Assembly: GCA_021739635.1 (NCBI GenBank)
Contig: JAIPBH010000013.1
Span: 1 to 64,000, forward strand
Length of the DNA: 64,000 nucleotides
Source: Flavobacteriaceae bacterium
Lineage (GTDB): Bacteria > Bacteroidota > Bacteroidia > Flavobacteriales > Flavobacteriaceae
Direction of reading: 5' to 3'
The position numbers were made by a program, and so were the translations under genes. The notes beneath the pieces are model-generated. The model did not search any database. It was not told where the DNA came from and saw only the letters and a program-made list of their open reading frames with translations. This document shows, one piece after another, positions 27,606-35,906 of this stretch. Positions within the stretch are counted from its first letter, which is position 1, and every line of letters begins with the position of its first letter.

Positions 27606-28541
27606 TTAAAATGGGAGGTTTTCTACATCTACATTACCGCCAGAAAGAATAACACCTATCTTTTTGTTTTTAAAATCTTCTTTATTTTTTAAAACTGCCG
27701 CAAAAGCAACCGCGCTTGAAGGTTCAATAATAATTTTCATGCGTTCCCAAATGAGTTTCATGGCTTCAATAATTTCATCTTCTTCAACCCTTATGATTTT
27801 TTCGACATACTTTTTAATAATTGGAAAATTTCTATCGCCTAAATTTGTTCTTAAACCATCGGCAATGGTATCTGCAGAATCATTTAGCTCAATATTTCCA
27901 CTTAATAAAGAACGATAAGCATCATCAGCATTTATTGGTTCACCACCAATAACTTTACAATGATTTGAAAAATAATTAGCTGCTAAAGCTGTACCTGCAA
28001 TTAAACCGCCACCACCAACAGGTGAAAATATATAATCTAAATCCGGATAATCTTCTAACAACTCTATTGTAGCAGTTCCTTGACCATAAATAACAGCATC
28101 ATCATTAGATGGATGAATAAAAGTGGCTCCCGTTTTTTGTTGCACTTTAGCTGCCATTTCTTCGCGTGCAATAGGATTAGATTCACATTCAATAATCTCA
28201 CCTTCATAAGTTTTTACGGCATTTTTTTTTACTTGAGGTGCGTTTTTTGGCATCACAATATAAGCTTTAACGCCTATTTTTTTAGCAGCTAATGATAAGG
28301 CTTGCGCAAAATTACCTGAGGAATGTGTTACAACGCCACTTTGCCTTTCAACTTCAGACAAACTTACAATGGCATTTGCAGCGCCTCGCATTTTAAAGGC
28401 GCCCATTTTTTGAAAATTTTCACATTTAAAATACACATTTGCTTGAACCATGTTGTTAATTAACTCTGATGTTAGCACAGGCGTTCTGTGAATATATGGT
28501 TTCACGCGCTCATGCACTTGTAAAAGCAAGTCTTTATTCAT
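27606..28541 (-). CDS. Threonine/serine dehydratase or serine racemase-like PLP enzyme
   Basis: 311 residues, fold-type II PLP enzyme. The Schiff-base lysine is in KMGAFKMRGAANAI, and the phosphate-binding loop is VGGGGLIAGTALAA. TVEDLLSGGN-like ends are represented by ILSGGNVDVENLPF. The absence of a C-terminal ACT regulatory domain points to a catabolic threonine/serine dehydratase or serine racemase; the sequence alone does not decide which. Confidence 0.88.
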   Translation of the reverse strand: MNKDLLLQVHERVKPYIHRTPVLTSELINNMVQANVYFKCENFQKMGAFKMRGAANAIVSLSEVERQSGVVTHSSGNFAQALSLAAKKIGVKAYIVMPKNAPQVKKNAVKTYEGEIIECESNPIAREEMAAKVQQKTGATFIHPSNDDAVIYGQGTATIELLEDYPDLDYIFSPVGGGGLIAGTALAANYFSNHCKVIGGEPINADDAYRSLLSGNIELNDSADTIADGLRTNLGDRNFPIIKKYVEKIIRVEEDEIIEAMKLIWERMKIIIEPSSAVAFAAVLKNKEDFKNKKIGVILSGGNVDVENLPF

Positions 28542-28637
28542 TTTTATATTTAAATTCTACATTAAAAATAATCAAATTGGTTGCCTTAATTACATTCACA
28601 ATCAAATTTTATACATTTTTTACTAAAAATTTCCATT

Positions 28638-28681
28638 GTAACACATGTTACATTGCTATCAAAATTAATTAAAGTAATTTG
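28638..28681 (+). promoter_or_regulatory. Crp/Fnr-type operator plus promoter, rhodanese
   Basis: Palindrome GTAAC-ACAT-GTTAC (28638-28651), then 22 bases, then GTAATTTG (28674-28681) at the -7 position: the TTTG is kept, the leading TA is not. A TTG at 28653-28655 gives an 18-base spacer. Same geometry as five other sites in the window. Confidence 0.75.
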
Positions 28682-28700
28682 CATAAAATTTATATAACAT

Positions 28701-29009
28701 ATGGGACTATTTGATTTTTTAACAGGTGGAAATAAAACAGATAAAATTAAGGACTTTCAATCTAGAGGTGCTGTAATTATTGATGTGAGAACAAAAGCCG
28801 AATTTGCCCAAGGTGCAATTGCTGGATCAAAAAACATGCCTTTACAAACTATAAGCACTCAAATTGCAACTATAAAAAAACTTAATAAACCTGTTATTGT
28901 TTGTTGTGCTAGCGGCATGCGTTCTGCAAATGCAGCCAGCATTTTAAATAGCAATGACATTGAAACCATTAATGGTGGTGGTTGGTTAAGTTTGAATAAT
29001 AAATTATAA
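28701..29009 (+). CDS. Single-domain rhodanese
   Basis: 102 residues, cytoplasmic, one rhodanese domain. VIIDVRTKAEFAQGAIAGS is the substrate-side motif, and the active-site loop is CCASGMRS with nucleophile C69 and R74. Such proteins move sulfane sulfur between carriers. A Crp/Fnr-type site in its promoter matches that of the sulfide:quinone reductase-like gene at 60989, which suggests a shared sulfur or redox role. Confidence 0.92.
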   Translation: MGLFDFLTGGNKTDKIKDFQSRGAVIIDVRTKAEFAQGAIAGSKNMPLQTISTQIATIKKLNKPVIVCCASGMRSANAASILNSNDIETINGGGWLSLNNKL

Positions 29010-29029
29010 TTTCACTATAGAAATAAAAA

Positions 29030-29071
29030 AAACATTAGTTTCCTTCGACAGAAAAGGCCTAACTAATGTTT
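29030..29071. terminator. Terminator between convergent genes
   Basis: Outer stem AAACATTAGTT (29030-29040) with its complement 29061-29071, and an inner CCTT/AAGG stem. It separates the rhodanese from the convergent regulator gene. Confidence 0.75.
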
Positions 29072-29148
29072 AAACTAAACTACATTGTTGATGGTGTAAA
29101 ATTAAATCTTACAGATTGGTTTTATATTACCTGACGTTTAATTTGTGG

Positions 29149-29796
29149 TTATATTAAGTTATTCCTTTTTGCCTTTTCTACAGCTTCAAGCTTATTGTGT
29201 ACTTGAAGTTTTGTGTAAATATTTTCAATATGCTTTCTCACTGTTGATGGCGAAAGAAAAAGATTTTCTGCAATATTATTGTAATTCAAACCCTTACTTA
29301 ATTGTTTTAAAACTTCAATTTCTCTAAGAGTTAATTTTATATTTTCATCTATTATATCATCAAAATTAATAGGATTTCTTAATAATTTTAATGTTTTTAA
29401 AGCCATTCTAGGATGTATGGCTGCTCCATCATTTATAGCTTCCAATATTCCTTGATGAAGTTCTTTGGGTTCAACTTCTTTAAGAAAATATCCTTCTGCT
29501 CCTGCTTTAATAGCATTAAATAAATTTGCCTCGTCATCAAAAACGGTTAGCATGATAATTTTTATTTGAGGATATTTTGATTTAATTAATTTGGTTGCTT
29601 CAATTCCATTGCATTTTGGCATTTCAATATCCATCAAAATCAAATCAACACTCCTATTCTTTTCTAATTTAAGCATCAAATCATTTCCATCATTGGCTAT
29701 AAATTTTAAAGCTAAATCATCAAAAAATGAAATTTTTTCTGCTATTGCTTTTTGCAAAAAAATATTATCATCAACAATTGCTATTCTGATAGACAT
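29149..29796 (-). CDS. LuxR/NarL-type response regulator, copy A
   Basis: 215 residues. The receiver domain has D9-D10 in IVDDN, phosphoacceptor D56 in LILMDIEMP and the K region LKEVEPKEL. A LuxR helix-turn-helix follows (LTLREIEVLKQLSKGLNYNNIAENLFLSPSTVRKHIEN, split here only in reading). It is the partner of the kinase encoded four bases upstream. The copy at 35253 is closely similar over its whole length. It is probably the last gene of the minus-strand array starting at 38132. Confidence 0.92.
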   Translation of the reverse strand: MSIRIAIVDDNIFLQKAIAEKISFFDDLALKFIANDGNDLMLKLEKNRSVDLILMDIEMPKCNGIEATKLIKSKYPQIKIIMLTVFDDEANLFNAIKAGAEGYFLKEVEPKELHQGILEAINDGAAIHPRMALKTLKLLRNPINFDDIIDENIKLTLREIEVLKQLSKGLNYNNIAENLFLSPSTVRKHIENIYTKLQVHNKLEAVEKAKRNNLI

Positions 29797-29800
29797 AGAT

Positions 29801-31753
29801 TTACTTTTTAAAAAACAATGAAACTTTTGTGCCTAAATTTTCTTTTGATGTAATTACAAGTTCACCACTAAGCTCATTAGCTCGCTTTTTTAAATTGCTT
29901 AAACCGTTACCTGAATTTGGCATATCTGTATTAAATCCTTTTCCATTGTCATTTATTTGAATTTGGAAAGTATCGTTTTGTTTAAATACATCAACTAAAA
30001 TTTGATTAGCTTGAGCGTGTTTTAAAGCATTGTTAATAGATTCTTGAATAATTCTAAAAATATTCATGCCTTCGGTAGTACTAAAAACAGTATTGTTAAA
30101 ATTGCCGTGAATTTTAAAATTAAATTCAATTCCTTGAGCAGCAATTTTAGCGTTATCAATATATAAAGCAATTCTAGATTTTAAATCTTCAAAAGAGATT
30201 GCATTTTTGTTCATTGCCCAAATAGTATCTCGAAGTTCTATAATTGTTGATTTTGCAAAATTGCTAATGTTGTTAAGCTTTTCTTCTAATTTTGAGTTTT
30301 GAATTTGAAAAGCATATTTAATATTATCAACAGATGAAATAATGAATGTTAATTGAGATCCAATATTATCATGTAAATCTCTAGATATTTCTAAACGCTG
30401 TTCTTGTAATTTACTTTGCGCTTCAATTTTCACTAAGGTTGATTCAAGTTCAAACTCTTGTTTTTGTTGGTTGTTTTTAAGTTTTTGTTGATGATAAAGC
30501 AAATAGGTAATTACTAAAAGACCTAATGCAAGTATTGCCATAAATATGAATTGTGTCTTTTCATTTTTAAGTTCCAATTTACTTTTTTCAATAGCAGCTT
30601 CAGATTGTATTAATAGCATTTCTTGCTTTTCTAAGTTGTATTTAACCTCCATTTCGGCTAATGCCGTTTTACTTTCTTCAGAAAACAAATTTTTTATATT
30701 ATTATAATGTTTGGTCAAATAATAATCGCCTTTTTCAATATTGCCTGAATGAAAATTGGCTTTAGCTAAAGCATTATATATATTATCGGCATATTTTTCT
30801 ATTTCTGGATGTGCTTTGATAACATCTAATCCCGAATTAGCATATTTTAAAGATTCGTTAAATAAATTAATTTTACTATAAGTATTGGAAATACAACCAT
30901 ATAAAATGATTAAGTCTCTCGGATTTGTATTACTATTAGGCTTGTTTAAAACTTCCAAATACAATACAATAGCCTTATCATAATTTTTATTATCAGCATA
31001 TAAATTAGCCAAATTGTGAATAATTTTATAATACATCAAAGTATTATTGGTTTCTTTGGTTATTATTTTACCTTTTTCAAAAGCATCAATTGCTAAATCT
31101 GTTTTATTTAAGTTCATAAAACAAATTCCTAAATTATTCAGAGAAGCACCTTGATCTTTTAGTAAATTACCTTTTACTCTTAAATCATAAGCTTTTTGTG
31201 TGTAAAACAGGCCCTTATCATAAAGTCTTTTTTCAATATAAATTAAGCCAATATTGTTATAAAACAGAGACGAATTAATTTGTTGGCTTTGTGGCAAGCT
31301 TTCATTTAATTTTAAAGCTTTGAAGAAAAAACTTAATGCGTCATCTAAATTTCCTTTATTCCAATCTATCATTCCAAATCCATTTAGACATCGAACTTCA
31401 ATTGGCTTATACTTATTTTTTAATGATAAGTCATATGCCTTTTTATAATACACATAGGCAGAATCTGATAATCCTGTAAGCACATAAATTCCTCCTTTAA
31501 TAAAAACGGATTCGTTATAACCGTATTTATTTTTTTTGGATATGGCTAATTCTTCAGATTGTTTTTGATAAGATTTCGCTTTATTAACGTCACTTGAAAT
31601 AAAATTTAAAGCCAATTTATTTAAAACAGAAACCTTTACAGAATCGTTTTTTGTTGTTTTTATAATTGCAATCAAACTATCAATTTCTTTGACAGTTTGT
31701 GCTTTCAACGTTTGAAATGCAAAAAAAACTAAAAAAAGTATTTTTAATTTCAT
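29801..31753 (-). CDS. TPR sensor histidine kinase, copy A
   Basis: 650 residues. The signal peptide (1-19) is followed by an extracytoplasmic region of TPR repeats (about 60-345). One membrane helix spans about 402-420. A cytoplasmic coiled coil leads to a HisKA_3-type site with H461 in EISRDLHDNIGSQLTF, and a HATPase domain with NDNGKGFN. It probably senses a peptide or envelope protein through the TPRs and phosphorylates the adjacent regulator. A fragment nearly identical to its residues 49-60 survives in the scar at 33595-33655. Confidence 0.92.
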   Translation of the reverse strand: MKLKILFLVFFAFQTLKAQTVKEIDSLIAIIKTTKNDSVKVSVLNKLALNFISSDVNKAKSYQKQSEELAISKKNKYGYNESVFIKGGIYVLTGLSDSAYVYYKKAYDLSLKNKYKPIEVRCLNGFGMIDWNKGNLDDALSFFFKALKLNESLPQSQQINSSLFYNNIGLIYIEKRLYDKGLFYTQKAYDLRVKGNLLKDQGASLNNLGICFMNLNKTDLAIDAFEKGKIITKETNNTLMYYKIIHNLANLYADNKNYDKAIVLYLEVLNKPNSNTNPRDLIILYGCISNTYSKINLFNESLKYANSGLDVIKAHPEIEKYADNIYNALAKANFHSGNIEKGDYYLTKHYNNIKNLFSEESKTALAEMEVKYNLEKQEMLLIQSEAAIEKSKLELKNEKTQFIFMAILALGLLVITYLLYHQQKLKNNQQKQEFELESTLVKIEAQSKLQEQRLEISRDLHDNIGSQLTFIISSVDNIKYAFQIQNSKLEEKLNNISNFAKSTIIELRDTIWAMNKNAISFEDLKSRIALYIDNAKIAAQGIEFNFKIHGNFNNTVFSTTEGMNIFRIIQESINNALKHAQANQILVDVFKQNDTFQIQINDNGKGFNTDMPNSGNGLSNLKKRANELSGELVITSKENLGTKVSLFFKK

Positions 31754-31782
31754 AATTAACTATGTTCTAATACTTTGCGTTT

Positions 31783-32058
31783 TTATTTTTTAGGGTAAAC
31801 ATTTTCAATCATTTCAAAATTAAAATTAAAAATCAACTTATTTAAGGTTTCATTTGAAGACTTCGCCACTGTGTTAAGTTCATCTATAAAACTTATTTTT
31901 TGCTTTTGGATTTTACTTTTCTCAGTTATTATATCAATTCTATTTTTAAGTATTACAATTTTGTTATTAAACTCTTGATTTTTTTTGTAGAACTTAAATT
32001 GAATATAAATAATAAAAACTGCAATTAACACGACCAAAAAAACAAATTCAAATATCAT
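31783..32058 (-). CDS. Small single-pass coiled-coil protein, copy A
   Basis: 91 residues. A hydrophobic N-terminus (about 2-22) is followed by a charged, probably coiled-coil domain. No family is recognised. It sits 29 bases upstream of kinase A, exactly where an analogous 87-residue protein precedes kinase B. It may be an accessory membrane component of the two-component system. Its start lies four bases after the propeller gene's stop. Confidence 0.65.
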   Translation of the reverse strand: MIFEFVFLVVLIAVFIIYIQFKFYKKNQEFNNKIVILKNRIDIITEKSKIQKQKISFIDELNTVAKSSNETLNKLIFNFNFEMIENVYPKK

Positions 32059-32062
32059 ACTT

Positions 32063-33520
32063 TTAATTAATAATTAGCTTTTTAACCAGTTTTTGATTTT
32101 CTTTTTGAATTTCAATCAAGTACATTCCTTTATTCATATTTTGATTTAAGTTAGTTGTTTCAATTCTAAACTCTCTAATTTTTTTACCTAACATAGAATA
32201 TATAGAAACTTTACTACCTATTAAATTTCTGTCCATTTGAATTGTAAAATTACCATTTGAAGGGTTTGGAAAAACCTTAACACTACTAAAATCATCATTG
32301 TTTTCAGGCAAACCAAGAGTAACTCCACATAGATATGCAAAAAAGCTGTTAGACGTGGAACTGCTCATTCCTGAAGGAAGTACTAAATTATAAGAATCTA
32401 GGGTTTCGTTAAAGTTAAAACTACCTGCAACTACCATACAGTTATTTGAGTTTAATGCTATATCATTTAAAGGTGTTTTATTACTTAAGTTCTTTTGCCA
32501 TATAACAGAGTAGCTGGAAGTCATTTTTAAAACAACCGCTGTATTAAAAGCACCATCACCAGACACATAAAAATTGGTACCATCAAAAATCACTTCTTTA
32601 ATCTTAGAAGCATTTCCACCAATTTGCAACACATCTACAAATACTGGTACTCCTGTTGAAGCATCTAACTTATAGAAATACCCATTAGGAAAACTTGTTT
32701 TAGTAATGCCCCCAACAGTAACACTTCCAAACAAACCGTAAAAGGTACCATAAACATTACCTGATTGATCTAAACTTATTCTAAAAGTTTCCATAAATGA
32801 ACTGGTTACCGGAGTACTCCATAACTGATTATAACTAGAATCAAATTTTATTATTTTGTTTCCTGCCTGAACAATTATATTGTTTGAAGTATCAATTAAT
32901 ATATTGTGCCATTGAGGGTTTTGAAGGCTTCCTGATATGCTTATACCAAAATCTAATTCTTGTCCATCTGCAGGGTTTAATTTTTGAATATAACTATCTC
33001 CAACATTAATTACTGGTGTATTTGTATTATCTATGGCTATAGAATATATAACAGCTGGAATTCCTTTTGCCCAGATTAATGTTCCTGTATTACTATATTT
33101 TACAATAAATCCATGATGATACATAGATGATAGTGGAATTCCTTCAAAAACAGGAACTTGATAATTAGCTACTTGCCCACAAACATAAACATCACCATTT
33201 TGGTCTATAGCAATCCCTAAAGCTTTATCTACCGATGTATTTGTTCCGCCGTGTTTTAACCATATAACGTTACCAGAACTGTCTGCTTTACCCCAAAATG
33301 AATTTCCTTGTCCTGCTGGTATTGATTGAGTTCCAAAACTTAAAGCATCTGTTCTATATCCGCAGAAATAAGTATTTTGGTTGTTATCTACAGCAATATT
33401 GTAAATCTCATTGGCATTAATTCCTTCTGTATTTTGAACTAATGTTTGAAATGTAGGTGTTTGTGCATTTACCAAAGACCCATAAAACACAATTATAATT
33501 AAGAGTATAGTTTTTTTCAT
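32063..33520 (-). CDS. Type IX-secreted beta-propeller protein A
   Basis: 485 residues from ATG 33520 (an upstream TTG is rejected). The signal peptide ends near LVNAQ. Blade-like repeats (IAVDNNQNTYFCGYR, IAIDQNGDVYVCGQV) form a predicted propeller. The C-terminal sorting domain starts near VFPNPSNGNFTIQMD and ends NQKLVKKLIIN, so it should be exported by the type IX system and anchored or released at the surface. The last 70 residues are almost the same as in protein B, whereas the propellers differ. Confidence 0.85.
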   Translation of the reverse strand: MKKTILLIIIVFYGSLVNAQTPTFQTLVQNTEGINANEIYNIAVDNNQNTYFCGYRTDALSFGTQSIPAGQGNSFWGKADSSGNVIWLKHGGTNTSVDKALGIAIDQNGDVYVCGQVANYQVPVFEGIPLSSMYHHGFIVKYSNTGTLIWAKGIPAVIYSIAIDNTNTPVINVGDSYIQKLNPADGQELDFGISISGSLQNPQWHNILIDTSNNIIVQAGNKIIKFDSSYNQLWSTPVTSSFMETFRISLDQSGNVYGTFYGLFGSVTVGGITKTSFPNGYFYKLDASTGVPVFVDVLQIGGNASKIKEVIFDGTNFYVSGDGAFNTAVVLKMTSSYSVIWQKNLSNKTPLNDIALNSNNCMVVAGSFNFNETLDSYNLVLPSGMSSSTSNSFFAYLCGVTLGLPENNDDFSSVKVFPNPSNGNFTIQMDRNLIGSKVSIYSMLGKKIREFRIETTNLNQNMNKGMYLIEIQKENQKLVKKLIIN

Positions 33521-33623
33521 TTGATTTATATTTAAGTTTATCAAAATAACTTAACTTATAAATCAAAAAAAATAAGGCAATTGCCCTATTTTTATCAAAT
33601 CAAATTGTTTTTTTTAGCTTTAT
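33509..33623. repeat. Direct repeat, copy 1
   Basis: About 115 bases nearly identical to 35166-35281. It spans the start of the propeller gene, its leader, a GGCAATTGCC hairpin (33569-33592) and the 3' end of a response-regulator gene. In this copy the regulator gene itself is missing. Confidence 0.85.
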
Positions 33624-33655
33624 TAACGTCAATTGGAATGAAATTTAAATATCAT
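33595..33655 (-). pseudogene. Deletion scar: fused remnants of small protein, kinase and regulator
   Basis: Read on the minus strand, ATGATATTTAAATTT (from 33655) matches the start of the small membrane protein A. Overlapping it, 33595-33648 reads LNFIPIDVNKAKKNNLI followed by TGA. The first 12 residues match kinase A residues 49-60 (LNFISSDVNKAK), and the last eight match the end of response regulator B (KAKKNNLI). On the DNA, 30 of 33 bases agree with kinase A. Both joints fall in short shared words (TTTrAATTT and AAAGCnAAA). This is what remains of a third small-protein/kinase/regulator set. Confidence 0.85.
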
Positions 33656-33659
33656 ACTT

Positions 33660-35177
33660 TTAATTAATAATTAGCTTCTTAACTAATTTTTGATTTTCTT
33701 TTTGAATTTCAATTAAGTATATTCCTTTATTCAAATTTTGATTTAAACTAGCTGTTTCAATTCTAAATTCTCTAACCTTTTTACCTAGCATAGAATAAAT
33801 AGAAACTTTACTACCTATTAAATTTTTACCCATTTGAATAGTGAAATTACCATTTGAAGGGTTTGGATAGAGTGAAAATTTAGTTTCTAAAAAGGAATTA
33901 GTAGCTAAAGTTCCATCGTTGGTATAACGAGCCACACCGTATTTTGTAAATGGACTTCCGTATGTTGATCCAACAACTACAATTTTACCATCTGATTGTA
34001 ACGCTCCATTTTTGGCAGTACAATAATTAATATTTATAACTGTTTCAACTTTTCCATTAGTTCCAAAAGTCGAATCGAAAGAGCCATCAACATTAAATTT
34101 TGAAACACCAAAACTACTATTCAAACCTCCAATTGTGATTATTTTATTATCGGATTGTAACACTACATCAAAAATCATCTCATCACTAGTTTGAACTAAA
34201 ATACCAGTTGTATTAAAAGAAGTATCAAAAACTCCTGAATTTGTTAAACGCATCAAAAAAGGGCTATATCCACCGGATGAAGATGAATTATTATACCATC
34301 CACCAATAACTAATTTATTATCAGAAGTAATGACAATGCAAGAAGCATAATTATGACTTGATGCAAAATCATAAGTAAACTTACCGTTATTTGCAAAAGT
34401 TGTATCTAAACTCCCATCTGAATTATACCTAAAAACAGCTACGTCGTCATTAGAAATTCCGCTAATAACACCAACTGCAACAATTTTTCCGTCTGATTGT
34501 AAAGCGATATCATAAATAGCTTCGTTTGTAGTATTCAATTGGGTTCTAGCAATGCCGTTAGTTCCAAAAGAATTGTCTAAACTTCCATCTGTATTATAAC
34601 GAATTAAAACAATATCACGGTCAAAATTGATGCGTGATTGAACACCAACCAGAATTTTTCCGTCGGATTGCAATTTTACATCTATTCCAAAATCTTCATT
34701 TGAAGTAGGAAGTTGTGTTGTTACAATTCCATCAGTATCAAAGTTTGTATCTAAAGTACCATTGGTGTTATACCGAACTACAGCAACCTGAGAAAATCCC
34801 ATAGAAGCATCAGTATAATGATTACCAACTACAACAATTTTTCCGTCTGATTGCAAAACACCATTAAAGGCTTCAAAACCTTGATTCCCATAGGATGTTG
34901 TTACTTTTCCAGCAGTTCCAAAGGAAGGATCAAAAGTTCCAGAAGGATTCATTCTTGCTAATGAAAAAGATGCTTCACCACCATTCAGTGAAGAACTTCC
35001 ACCAACAATAATCTTACTGTCTTGTTGAACCAATACAAATTCTCCATAATCATTTGGAATGGCAAAACTTATTATTTTTTTTCCATCAAAATCGAAAGAG
35101 CTGTCTAATACCCCATATTGTGCGAACACAAATCCTGGTAAAATAATTAACACTAATACTTGTAAAGTTTTTTTCAT
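33660..35177 (-). CDS. Type IX-secreted delta-60 repeat propeller protein B
   Basis: 505 residues from ATG 35177. The signal peptide ends near GFVFAQ. About eight repeats of 50-55 residues of the delta-60 type follow (LQSDGKIVVVGNHYT, then VRYNTNGTLDTNFDTDG). A type IX sorting domain completes the protein (LYPNPSNGNFTIQMG to KLVKKLIIN). Predicted surface or released protein; ligand unknown. It has its own leader after a hairpin downstream of regulator B, and its leader and tail are shared with protein A. Confidence 0.88.
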   Translation of the reverse strand: MKKTLQVLVLIILPGFVFAQYGVLDSSFDFDGKKIISFAIPNDYGEFVLVQQDSKIIVGGSSSLNGGEASFSLARMNPSGTFDPSFGTAGKVTTSYGNQGFEAFNGVLQSDGKIVVVGNHYTDASMGFSQVAVVRYNTNGTLDTNFDTDGIVTTQLPTSNEDFGIDVKLQSDGKILVGVQSRINFDRDIVLIRYNTDGSLDNSFGTNGIARTQLNTTNEAIYDIALQSDGKIVAVGVISGISNDDVAVFRYNSDGSLDTTFANNGKFTYDFASSHNYASCIVITSDNKLVIGGWYNNSSSSGGYSPFLMRLTNSGVFDTSFNTTGILVQTSDEMIFDVVLQSDNKIITIGGLNSSFGVSKFNVDGSFDSTFGTNGKVETVININYCTAKNGALQSDGKIVVVGSTYGSPFTKYGVARYTNDGTLATNSFLETKFSLYPNPSNGNFTIQMGKNLIGSKVSIYSMLGKKVREFRIETASLNQNLNKGIYLIEIQKENQKLVKKLIIN

Positions 35178-35281
35178 TTGATTTATATTTAAGTTTATCA
35201 AAATAACCTAACTTATAAATCAAAAAAAATAAGGCAATTGCCCTATTTTTTATCAAATCAAATTGTTTTTTTTAGCTTTAT
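35166..35281. repeat. Direct repeat, copy 2
   Basis: Partner of 33509-33623. Here it spans the propeller B start and leader, a terminator-like hairpin (35226-35249) and the intact 3' end of response regulator B. Confidence 0.85.
35226..35249 (-). terminator. Hairpin between regulator B and propeller B
   Basis: Stem AAAATA-GGCAA with its complement (one mismatch), followed on the minus strand by a run of T. It could end or attenuate the kinase-regulator transcript so that the secreted protein is made from its own promoter. The same hairpin stands before propeller A at 33569-33592. Confidence 0.6.
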
Positions 35282-35897
35282 CTATTGCTTCCAATTTATT
35301 ATGTACTTGCAGCTTTTTGTAGATGTTTTCAATATGCTTTCTGATAGTTCCAGTAGATAGAAAAAGGTTGTTAGCTATTATATTATAGCTTAACCCCTTA
35401 CTTAATTGTTCAAGCACTTGAATTTCTCTTTCTGATAGTTTTATATCTTCTTTTTCCTTTTCAAAATTCACTGGATTACGAAGCAATTTTAATGTTTTCA
35501 TGGCAATAGATGGATTCATTGCTGCTCCGCCTTTTAAGGTTTCAAGGATACCTTCATGCAACTCTTTTGCACTAATTTCTTTTAGTAAATACCCATCAGC
35601 TCCAGCTTTTATGGCATTAAAAATATGTTCATCATTATCAAAAACAGTGAGCATAATGATTTTAATTTGTGGATATTTTTGCTTTACAATTTGGGTGGTT
35701 TCAATACCATTTAAAACTGGCATTTCAATATCCATGAGTATCAAATCTATGTTGTGATTGCTTTCAAGGTTAGTTAACAAATCAGCGCCATTTAAAGCCG
35801 AAAACTTAAGGTTTAAATCTTTAAAAAAGGATAGTTTTTCTTTAATGGCGTTTATTAAGAACGTGTTATCGTCAACTATTGCTATTTTGATGCTCAT
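35253..35897 (-). CDS. LuxR/NarL-type response regulator, copy B
   Basis: 214 residues. Receiver with phosphoacceptor D56 in LILMDIEMP, and a LuxR helix-turn-helix near the end (NIIANNLFLSTGTIRKHIEN). Closely similar to copy A throughout. It is encoded nine bases after kinase B, its presumed partner. Its last codons (KAKKNNLI) were the source, or twin, of the end preserved in the scar downstream. Confidence 0.92.
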   Translation of the reverse strand: MSIKIAIVDDNTFLINAIKEKLSFFKDLNLKFSALNGADLLTNLESNHNIDLILMDIEMPVLNGIETTQIVKQKYPQIKIIMLTVFDNDEHIFNAIKAGADGYLLKEISAKELHEGILETLKGGAAMNPSIAMKTLKLLRNPVNFEKEKEDIKLSEREIQVLEQLSKGLSYNIIANNLFLSTGTIRKHIENIYKKLQVHNKLEAIDKAKKNNLI

Positions 35898-35906
35898 TTT
35901 ATAAAA

